From Roseateles sp. (lineage in GTDB: Bacteria > Pseudomonadota > Gammaproteobacteria > Burkholderiales > Burkholderiaceae_C): DNA of 48,840 bases. Each line of letters starts with the position of its first letter. Position 1 is the first letter of the stretch. The stretch covers positions 26,575 to 75,414 of the forward strand of contig JADMJQ010000210.1 in the NCBI GenBank assembly GCA_018780415.1. The letters run 5' to 3'. This document shows positions 25,442 to 31,959 of this stretch, piece by piece. A model generated the notes under the pieces. The model searched no databases, was not told the DNA's origin, and worked only from the letters and a program-made list of their open reading frames with translations. The position numbers and the translations under genes were made by a program.

Positions 25442-26623
25442 ATGAAGTCCTGGAGCCGCTCAATCACCAGCTTGCTGCTGAGTCTGACCTTGTCTTTCTC
25501 ACTGTTCGGCTGCGCCACCGCGCCGCCGGTGCCGGTGCCGGTGCAGCTGTTCCACGATGCCTTGTTCAAGCCCGCGGCGCAGGACCTCAGCGCCGAGCAG
25601 GTGTTCGCCCTCAGCCCGGCGATGCAGGACTATCTGGACTTCGGCATGCGCGCACAGCTGCGCAACAAGGGCAGCCGCCAGGGCCTGCTGGATGCGCTGT
25701 ACAACAAAAGCGCCCTGCAACTCGAGTACGACTCGGGCGACACCCGCACCGCCGCCCAAGCCTTCGCCGACCGGCGCGGCAACTGCCTGTCCTTGGTCAT
25801 CATGACGGCGGCCTTTGCCAAGCAGCTGGGCCTGCCGGTGCGCTATCAAAGCGTCTATGTGGATGAGCTGTGGAGCCGCAGCGGCGATCTGTACTTCCTC
25901 AGCGGCCATGTCAATCTGAGCCTGGGCCGCAGCCTGTCCGAGAGCCGCGATTCGGCCGGTGACAGCGCGATGCTGACGGTCGATTTTCTGCGCCAGCCGC
26001 CGGGCAGCCGCCAGCGCGCCCAGGTGATCGAGGAGCACACCATCGTGGCCATGTTCATGAATAACCGGGCCGCCGAGAACCTGCAGGCGGGCCGTATAGA
26101 CGCGGCCTATTGGTGGGCGCGCGCCGCCTTGGTGGCCGATCCCAAGCTGCTGGCCGCCTACAACACGCTGGGCGTGATCTACCGCCGCCATGGCGATCTG
26201 GGCCTGGCCGAGCCGGCGCTGCGCCATGTTTTGGCCGAGGAGCCCGGCAACACCCAGGCGATGTCGAATCTGGTGTTGCTGCTGAAGGAATCAGGGCGGC
26301 TGGCCGAAGCGACGCAATTTGCTCAGCTGCTCGCGCAACTGCAGCCCTATCCGCCCTACAAGTTTTTTGACTTGGGGCTGGCGGCGATGCAGGCGGGTGA
26401 CTATCAAGCGGCCAAGGACTGGTTCAGCAAGGAGATCGCCCGGTCGGCCTATGTGCACGAGTTCCATTTTGGCTTGGCGCTGGCGAACTACGGCCTGGGC
26501 GACCTGGTGGCGGCCCGCCGCCAGCTCTATTTGGCGCTGGAAAACAGCAATACCCAGCAGGATCGCCAGCTCTACACCAGCAAACTGGACTTGCTGAGGC
26601 TGCGCCAAACACCGTTGCGCTGA
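25442..26623 (+). CDS. Lipoprotein with transglutaminase-like and TPR domains
   Basis: The 393-residue protein has a lipoprotein signal peptide with lipobox LFGC (Cys24). Next comes a transglutaminase-like/predicted protease module (RRGNCLSLVIMTAAFAKQLG with Cys115, then GHVNLSL with His156). From about residue 200 to the end there are several TPR units (AAYNTLGVIYRRHGDLGLAEPALRH, FFDLGLAAMQAGDYQAAKDW). The start has a strong AAGGAG site at 25431-25436. It is probably anchored in the outer membrane facing the periplasm. The catalytic acid is not obvious, so activity is uncertain. Divergent from the channel gene across 181 bases. Confidence 0.85.
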   Translation: MKSWSRSITSLLLSLTLSFSLFGCATAPPVPVPVQLFHDALFKPAAQDLSAEQVFALSPAMQDYLDFGMRAQLRNKGSRQGLLDALYNKSALQLEYDSGDTRTAAQAFADRRGNCLSLVIMTAAFAKQLGLPVRYQSVYVDELWSRSGDLYFLSGHVNLSLGRSLSESRDSAGDSAMLTVDFLRQPPGSRQRAQVIEEHTIVAMFMNNRAAENLQAGRIDAAYWWARAALVADPKLLAAYNTLGVIYRRHGDLGLAEPALRHVLAEEPGNTQAMSNLVLLLKESGRLAEATQFAQLLAQLQPYPPYKFFDLGLAAMQAGDYQAAKDWFSKEIARSAYVHEFHFGLALANYGLGDLVAARRQLYLALENSNTQQDRQLYTSKLDLLRLRQTPLR

Positions 26624-26648
26624 GCCTTTACCCTAGATTCGGCATTTA

Positions 26649-26975
26649 CTACAGCGGCGCCAGCCCATGCCGAGCGCGCGCCCGGGCGCAGGCCTCATCA
26701 CCAATACCCAGCGGGGCGCGCAGCCCGAACTCTCGGCAAGGCGCCGGCCGCCATTCATAGATGCCGCAGCCGGCCTGCACGCCCACCGTGCCGACCAAGG
26801 CCGCGCAGCGGGGCGCCAGATGGTCGGTGCCACGCATCCGGCAAAGGCGGGCGTTCAACTCGACCGTCAGGCCGTCCGGCACGCAGCCGCCCTCGCTTTG
26901 CAACTCGTCAACGGCGAAATCGACCCGAAAGCTGGCGCAGCAGGCGCCGCAACTCAAACAGGGGTTGGCGGACAT
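26649..26975 (-). CDS. YkgJ-family cysteine cluster protein
   Basis: A 108-residue protein with eight or more Cys in the CxxCxxC pattern: NPCLSCGACCASF at the N-terminus, then RCAAL, GCGIYEWRPAPCREF. This is the CxxCxxCC-type metal-binding fold (YkgJ/UPF0153) thought to bind zinc or an iron-sulfur cluster, with no established function. It follows the kinase gene with a single intervening base, so it belongs to the same operon. It converges on the lipoprotein gene. Confidence 0.88.
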   Translation of the reverse strand: MSANPCLSCGACCASFRVDFAVDELQSEGGCVPDGLTVELNARLCRMRGTDHLAPRCAALVGTVGVQAGCGIYEWRPAPCREFGLRAPLGIGDEACARARARHGLAPL

Positions 26976-26976
26976 A

Positions 26977-28446
26977 TCAAATGGCGCGCGCCACGTCGCG
27001 CACCACCGTCACGGTGCAGGCCGACTGCGTCACCACCTCGGCCGAGACGCTGCCCAGATAGCGCCGCAGGGTCGAGGCGCGGCGCGCGCCCATCACGATA
27101 TGGTCGGTGCCACTTTTGGCGGCAAATTCCAGGATGGCGGCCGCGGCGTCGGGCGCTTCCAGCACATGAAAGGTCAGGCGCCCGTCGCCCAATTCCAGCG
27201 CACGGCTGATCGGCCGGGCCCAGGCCTTGAGCGCAATCAGCTGCTTCACATGGACGCTTTTGCCTTCCTTGTCGGTCAACTCATCCATGCCGATGCGGTG
27301 GGTCTTCATCACGCTGACGCAGGCCAGGCGTGCGCCGGGCTCGGCCTGCACGATACGCCGCACCGTTTCGCATAATTTTTCCAGCAAGGCCGGCGTGGCG
27401 TGTTGCACGTCGATGGCCGCCATGATGATGGGGCTGCGCGCCAATTGAGCGGCGACACTGGTCTGCGCTGCCGGCTCGGCGCCGAGCGCAAAAAACCAGC
27501 GCTTGAGGCGCTTCAGCAGGCCGCTGCCGCTGAGTTTTTCGCTGCGTTTGGTCAGCGGCACCAGCTCCGGTTGCTGCAAATCAAGCGCCAGTTGCGCGGC
27601 ACTTTGATAGCGCCGCTCGGCCTTGACCTCCAGGCAGTGCAGTACGATTTCTTGAAACCACGGTGGCAAATCGGGCTTGATCGCGCGCGGCGGCACCGGC
27701 TCCACATAGAGCCGGCGGCGCAGGCCGCGCACCGAGGAAGGCTGGCCGAAGGGCCGCTCGCCGGTCGCCAGGTGGTAGAGCATCACGCCCAGCGCAAACA
27801 GATCGCTGCGCGGGTCATTGCGGACAAACTGCACCTGCTCGGGCGACATATAGGGCCCGGTGCCCATGGGCAGCGAGAACTCCTCCTCCAGTAGGTCGGG
27901 CAAATGGTCATGGCGCGATAGGCCAAAGTCCACTAGCACCGCCGCGCCATTCGGGCGGAACATGATGTTGCTGGGCTTGACGTCCAGATGCACCACATGC
28001 TGCAGGTGCAGGTCCTGCAGCGCCAGCGCCACCTTGATGCCGATCTCGACCACTTCGTCCAAGGGCAGCGGGGCGTCGTCGAAGCGGGGCCGCAGCGATG
28101 CCCCGCCAATCCGTTCCATCACGATATAGGCCTGGCGTGTCCAGTCGCCGCGGGCCACAAACTTGGGCACATGCGGGCCCTTCAAGGCCGGCATCAGCAT
28201 CTGCTCGGTCTCGAAGCCGACTATTGTGGCGGGGTCCTCGCCGCCCTTGATGCGCGGCACTTTCATGATCAGCGGGAAGTCCTCGCCGGCCAGCGGCTCG
28301 ACCCGGGTCACGCGCCATAAATTGGCCATGCCGCCTTGATGCAGGCGCTCATCCAGTCGAAAACCGTCCAGCACCAGACCGGGCTCGAGTGTGCCAATCG
28401 GTGGAAACAGGGTGCTGGCGCCGCCGAACGTGGACTCAGCGCTCAT
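26977..28446 (-). CDS. Ser/Thr protein kinase fused to universal stress protein domain
   Basis: The 489-residue protein has a Hanks-type kinase domain (about 25-290) with Gly-rich loop HQGGMANLW, ATP-Lys62 in LIMKVP, catalytic HLDVKPSN (Asp155), DFG (173-175) and SPEQ activation end. A basic linker leads to a UspA domain (about 338-485) with IIMAAIDVQHATPALLEKL at the start and MGARRASTLRRYLGSVSAEV, the G-x2-G-x9-G(S/T)-type ATP loop in altered form (its second Gly is replaced by Ala or Ser). The HRD Arg is Leu, so phosphorylation-dependent activation may be absent. It lies between a metallophosphoesterase gene and a Cys-cluster gene with one-base gaps. Confidence 0.93.
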   Translation of the reverse strand: MSAESTFGGASTLFPPIGTLEPGLVLDGFRLDERLHQGGMANLWRVTRVEPLAGEDFPLIMKVPRIKGGEDPATIVGFETEQMLMPALKGPHVPKFVARGDWTRQAYIVMERIGGASLRPRFDDAPLPLDEVVEIGIKVALALQDLHLQHVVHLDVKPSNIMFRPNGAAVLVDFGLSRHDHLPDLLEEEFSLPMGTGPYMSPEQVQFVRNDPRSDLFALGVMLYHLATGERPFGQPSSVRGLRRRLYVEPVPPRAIKPDLPPWFQEIVLHCLEVKAERRYQSAAQLALDLQQPELVPLTKRSEKLSGSGLLKRLKRWFFALGAEPAAQTSVAAQLARSPIIMAAIDVQHATPALLEKLCETVRRIVQAEPGARLACVSVMKTHRIGMDELTDKEGKSVHVKQLIALKAWARPISRALELGDGRLTFHVLEAPDAAAAILEFAAKSGTDHIVMGARRASTLRRYLGSVSAEVVTQSACTVTVVRDVARAI

Positions 28447-28447
28447 G

Positions 28448-29203
28448 CTATTGCCCCGTCAGCAGCCGCTCGGCCAAACGCTCAGCCAATGCTTGCGGCA
28501 GATCGGAGGCACGGACGCTGGCGGCCGCAGCCTCGACGTCATAGGGCACACGCTGAAAACTCAGCTCGCCCTTGAGGCTGTCAAAAACGGCGTAGCAGGC
28601 CGCCGGATTGCCGTCGCGCGGTTGGCCGCAGGAGCCGGGAATCACCAGCCATTGGCGATTCGGTAGCAAGGGGATGGCGATGCCGGGCGTTGGCGTGAAC
28701 TCGCCGGCCTTGCCGGTGCCCGAGAGGTGATACAGCATAGGCTCATGCATATGGCCGCAAAAGGTGAAGCGGCAGGTCGTTGCATGCAGGCTGCGCATGG
28801 CCTCCAGGCGACCCTGCACATAGGCCCAGCCGCTGGGGTCGAAGGCATTGGCGTGCACGAACAGGCGGTCCTCCACGGTCACGCTGAGCGGCAACTGGTC
28901 GAGAAAGGCCAGCTGTTCGGCGTTCAATCTGGCGTGCGTCCATTCGATGGCGGCGCGTGCCTCCTCGCGCATGGTCGGCGCCTCGCCCTTGACGACCGCC
29001 GCGTCGTGGTTGCCCAGCACCGCAACGGCGCCCCGGGCCACCAATTCGCGCACCTTGTCGACGACCCAGCCGGGGTCACCGCCATAGCCGACAAAGTCGC
29101 CCAACAAGGCGTAATCGGTAACGCCCTGGCTCTGCGCATGCTCGAGCACAGCGGAGAAGGCTTGGGCGTTGGCGTGCAAATCGGTGATGAGTGCAATTTT
29201 CAT
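28448..29203 (-). CDS. Calcineurin-like metallophosphoesterase
   Basis: The 251-residue protein has the five metal-ligand motifs in order: TDLHAN (DxH), GDFVGYGGDP, GNHDAAV, a His in LFVHANAFDP, and CGHMHEP (GHxH). It belongs to the YfcE/DevT-like metallophosphoesterases. The ATG at 29203 gives the family-typical MKIALITDLHAN start. A single base separates its stop from the kinase start, and a terminator just upstream (29252-29288) separates it from the glycine-zipper gene, so it is the first gene of a phosphatase-kinase-Cys-protein operon. The pairing suggests it removes phosphates added by the kinase (inference). Confidence 0.9.
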   Translation of the reverse strand: MKIALITDLHANAQAFSAVLEHAQSQGVTDYALLGDFVGYGGDPGWVVDKVRELVARGAVAVLGNHDAAVVKGEAPTMREEARAAIEWTHARLNAEQLAFLDQLPLSVTVEDRLFVHANAFDPSGWAYVQGRLEAMRSLHATTCRFTFCGHMHEPMLYHLSGTGKAGEFTPTPGIAIPLLPNRQWLVIPGSCGQPRDGNPAACYAVFDSLKGELSFQRVPYDVEAAAASVRASDLPQALAERLAERLLTGQ

Positions 29204-29251
29204 GACAAGCCCAGCATGCCATGCTTGGCTGACGGCTACGGTACAGATCAA

Positions 29252-29288
29252 GAAAAAAGCCAGCGCCGGCGGTGACCGTCACTGGCTT
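29252..29288 (-). terminator. Rho-independent terminator of the glycine-zipper gene
   Basis: On the minus strand AAGCCAG (29288-29282) pairs with CTGGCTT (29263-29257) around a GC-rich loop and is followed by TTTTTTCTT. It ends the transcript of the gene at 29306-29929. Confidence 0.85.
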
Positions 29289-29305
29289 GGTCCGGTGTGA
29301 AAAGC

Positions 29306-29929
29306 TTACTCGCCGCACAGCAGGCGCATGCGGCGCTCGCCCAGCGTGAAGGCCTCGTCGGTCTCGGCACTCAGCAGCATTTCCTTGGCCTGATCGCAAG
29401 CACTGGCGGATTCAATGGCGGCGGGCGTGACGGTGACTGGCACCACCGGTTGGGCGGGAGCGCGCGCGGGATGCGGCGCCGGCGCGGCCGTGCGTGCCGG
29501 CGGTGGGTTGCAACGGGCATCCTCAACCAAACGGATATTGCTGAACTGGCCTTGCTCGATGGCGACGCAGTCACCGACCCGTTTGCCGGCCTGGTCGGAC
29601 ACGATGCGGGTGGTGGTGGTGCCGCCGACCAACACCGTGTATTCAAAGGCCTGGGTGCGCCCGGCCATGCCACCAATGCCGCGACCGGCCGCCGCGCCAC
29701 CGACCGTGCGCAGCGCTCGGTTGCTGCCCGACTGACCGCTGCCGCTGGCCAGACCGATGCCGCCGCCGACCAGGGTGCCGACTGTCTGCGAGGAGCCGCT
29801 GTTGACTTGGGTGGCGGTGACGTTGGTGATGCGCCCGTATTGAACGCGCGATTGCGCTTCGACGGCGGCATGGCTGAAGGTGAGGGCGAGCAGAACTGCC
29901 GCGGCCGAGCTGTAAGCGATTCGTGTCAT
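29306..29929 (-). CDS. SlyB/glycine-zipper-like exported protein
   Basis: The 207-residue protein has a signal peptide (AAAVLLALTFSHAAVEA, no lipobox Cys) and then a Gly-rich segment with spaced glycines (GTLVGGGIGLASGSGQSGSNRALRTVGGAAAGRG), typical of glycine-zipper (Gly-zipper_2TM/SlyB) envelope proteins. It continues with a strand-rich domain (YTVLVGGTTTTRIVSDQAGK) and a Pro/Ala-rich linker to a short C-terminal segment with two Cys (SACDQAKEML, RLLCGE). It is probably a periplasmic or outer-membrane-associated protein. Absence of the lipobox sets it apart from SlyB. It has its own terminator. Confidence 0.75.
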   Translation of the reverse strand: MTRIAYSSAAAVLLALTFSHAAVEAQSRVQYGRITNVTATQVNSGSSQTVGTLVGGGIGLASGSGQSGSNRALRTVGGAAAGRGIGGMAGRTQAFEYTVLVGGTTTTRIVSDQAGKRVGDCVAIEQGQFSNIRLVEDARCNPPPARTAAPAPHPARAPAQPVVPVTVTPAAIESASACDQAKEMLLSAETDEAFTLGERRMRLLCGE

Positions 29930-30058
29930 CAGTGAACTCCAAAAAGGTCAGGGTGGGAACGATTTGACTTGACTTAACTTCACTAGACGCAGAGCAGGCG
30001 CATCAGGCCACGCCGGCTTTGGGCGGCAACCAGTATACGGGTCGATTTCTGGCCGAGA

Positions 30059-30078
30059 AGGGGCATTTTTCTGCCCCT
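30059..30078. promoter_or_regulatory. Inverted repeat in divergent intergenic region
   Basis: AGGGGCA (30059-30065) and TGCCCCT (30072-30078) are perfect arms around TTTTTC, in the 221-base gap between the divergent genes at 29929 and 30151. It may be an operator or part of a leader. The rest of the gap shows a TGACTTGACTTAAC tandem motif near 29965-29978 and a GAGGAG ribosome site at 30138-30143. Confidence 0.35.
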
Positions 30079-30150
30079 GTGTGAGACTGCGCAGGCCCGC
30101 CGATGAATTAGTATTCGGCGCAGTTTTCCCTTCAATCGAGGAGTTGGCGC

Positions 30151-30639
30151 ATGAGCGGTGTGACCTTTGGATCTGCCTGGCCCAGGCTGCTCAAAATGAT
30201 GGCCGTTGGCTGTGCAGCTGCCAGCTTGTCGGCGCTGGCTGCACCCACCGAGGGGGGGCTGTATATCGCCGGCGCCGGTTTCAGCTTCCAGGTCGCCGCC
30301 AAGCGGGCGCTGTCGCAAAACCCGGGCGGGCGCCGCTTTTTCTTATTGTCCTTGCCGCCCGAAACCGCGGCCCTCAAGCTCAGCGCCAATGCCAATCTGA
30401 GCGGTTTGCGCAGGCGCGCGCTCGCCGGCAACGGTGTGTTGCTGGTCTGCCAGCGTGATGTTGACAAGGGCCGGGTCAGCATGGCGGAGCTGGTGCCGGG
30501 TGTGGTGGCGGTCAGGGGCTGGCCGCCGGCAGGCAGCACGGAGCTGCAACATGGCGAGCGCTATTTCGCCGATGAAACCCCTGCCAATTTGCCGGCCGAC
30601 AATGTGGCCCTGCGCCAGCTGCGCTCCACTTGTTCTTGA
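30151..30639 (+). CDS. Exported protein of unknown function
   Basis: I do not recognise the family. The 162-residue protein starts with a signal peptide (MMAVGCAAASLSALAAP) after a short basic leader. The mature part reads like an alpha/beta domain: FSFQVAAKRALSQ, RRFFLLSLPPETAALKLSANANLSGLRRRA, GVLLVCQRDVDKG and LVPGVVAVRGWPP, reminiscent of DsrE/YchN-like folds in strand pattern but without a confirmed signature. The start has a GAGGAG ribosome site seven bases upstream. It is monocistronic, divergent from the glycine-zipper gene, and followed by an intergenic repeat. Confidence 0.7.
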   Translation: MSGVTFGSAWPRLLKMMAVGCAAASLSALAAPTEGGLYIAGAGFSFQVAAKRALSQNPGGRRFFLLSLPPETAALKLSANANLSGLRRRALAGNGVLLVCQRDVDKGRVSMAELVPGVVAVRGWPPAGSTELQHGERYFADETPANLPADNVALRQLRSTCS

Positions 30640-30659
30640 GCGCCCCCAGACCTGTCGCT

Positions 30660-30711
30660 TCGCGCCAGGCCCCCCGAGGGGGAGCAGAAACAACTTGGGA
30701 GCGGCCCGGCG
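30660..30711. repeat. Burkholderiales-type GC-rich intergenic repeat
   Basis: GGCCCCCCGAGGGGGAGC followed by CTTGGGAGCGGCCCGGCG, ending in a T-rich run, matches a motif I have seen repeatedly between genes in Burkholderiales (CCCCCCGAGGGGG hairpin plus GGAGCGGCCCGGCG). It lies just after the small exported protein and before the KAS III gene, and can form a CCCCC/GGGGG stem-loop that may act as a terminator. Copy number cannot be seen from this window. Confidence 0.5.
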
Positions 30712-30828
30712 TTTTGTTTCTTGAGCAAGATCGCCGCACCTTAAAATTCGCCCCACTTCAAGCCAGGCGCAGGCCGCGAGCTTGCCCCCACCGCCATTTG
30801 CGCCGCCGTCGGCGCCAGGAAATTTCTT

Positions 30829-31959
30829 ATGTATTCAGCCGTCATCAGCGGTACCGGTCTCTACCAAGCTCCCCATGTCATCAGCAATGCGGAACTGGTC
30901 GAGGCCTTCAATGCCTATGCCGACCTGCAAAACGCCGAGCATGCGGACGCGATTGCAGCTGGCGAGCGGGCCGCCATCACCCATTCCAGCGTCGAGTTCA
31001 TCGAGAAGGCCTCCGGCATCAAGCAGCGTTATGTGATCGAAAAATCCGGCGTGCTGGACCCGACCCGCATGTACCCGCGCTTCACCGAGCGGGCCGACGA
31101 CGAGCTGTCGCTGATGGCCGAAATCGGCGTGGATGCCTGCCGCAAGGCCTTGGCGGCGGCCGGCAAGCAGGCCAGCGATGTGGACGCCATCTTTTGCGCC
31201 AGCGCCAATATGCAGCGCGCCTACCCGGCCATGGCGGTGGAGATTCAGGCCGCCCTGGGCGCCGGTGGTTACGGCTTTGATATGAATGTGGCCTGCTCCT
31301 CGGCCACCTTTGCGCTGGAGCAGGCCTTCAACGCGGTGCGCTCGGGCGCCAGCCAATGCGTGCTGGTCGTCAACCCCGAGATCACCTCGGCCCATCTGGA
31401 ATGGCGTGACCGCGACTGCCATTTCATCTTCGGCGATGTCTGCACCGCCATCCTGGTCGAGCGGGCCGACAACGCCAGCTCGGCCGACCAATGGTCCATC
31501 GTCAGCACCAAGCTGGCGACGCAGTTCTCCAACAATATCCGCAATAACTTTGGCTTCATGAACCGTGCCGAGGACAGCGACCCCTTGGCGCGCGACAAGA
31601 CCTTCCGCCAAGAAGGCCGCAAGGTGTTCAAGGAAGTGGTGCCGATTGCCGCCGCGCATATCGAAGCGCATCTGGCCACCGTGGACGCCGTGCCCGCCGA
31701 TGTAAGGCGTTACTGGCTGCACCAGGCCAATCTGGGCATGAATCAACTGGTGATCAAGAAGCTGATCGGTGAGACCGGTGCCACGGCCGGCTCCGACGTC
31801 GCGCCGCTGATTTTGGACACCTACGCCAACACCGCCTCGGCCGGCTCCATCATTGCGTTTCACGAGCACCGCGCCGATTTGAAGGCCGGCGATCTGGGCG
31901 TGATCTGCTCCTTCGGTGCCGGCTACTCGGTCGGCAGCGTGCTGCTGCGTAAGCTTTAG
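30829..31959 (+). CDS. Beta-ketoacyl-ACP synthase III-like (FabH-type) enzyme
   Basis: The 376-residue thiolase-fold protein has the KAS III triad: Cys156 in DMNVACSSATFALEQAF, His298 in HQANLGMN and Asn334 in YANTASAGS, with C-terminal GAGYSVGSVLL. It condenses acyl-CoA with malonyl-ACP. At 376 residues it is longer than E. coli FabH (317), with an insertion near 30-90 (YADLQNAEHADAIAAGERAA), so it belongs to a divergent subgroup. No other fatty-acid genes are adjacent. The start has AGGA at 30817-30820. Its stop overlaps the stop of the converging penicillin-binding protein gene. A weak TTGAGC/TTAAAA promoter lies at 30721-30746. Confidence 0.9.
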   Translation: MYSAVISGTGLYQAPHVISNAELVEAFNAYADLQNAEHADAIAAGERAAITHSSVEFIEKASGIKQRYVIEKSGVLDPTRMYPRFTERADDELSLMAEIGVDACRKALAAAGKQASDVDAIFCASANMQRAYPAMAVEIQAALGAGGYGFDMNVACSSATFALEQAFNAVRSGASQCVLVVNPEITSAHLEWRDRDCHFIFGDVCTAILVERADNASSADQWSIVSTKLATQFSNNIRNNFGFMNRAEDSDPLARDKTFRQEGRKVFKEVVPIAAAHIEAHLATVDAVPADVRRYWLHQANLGMNQLVIKKLIGETGATAGSDVAPLILDTYANTASAGSIIAFHEHRADLKAGDLGVICSFGAGYSVGSVLLRKL

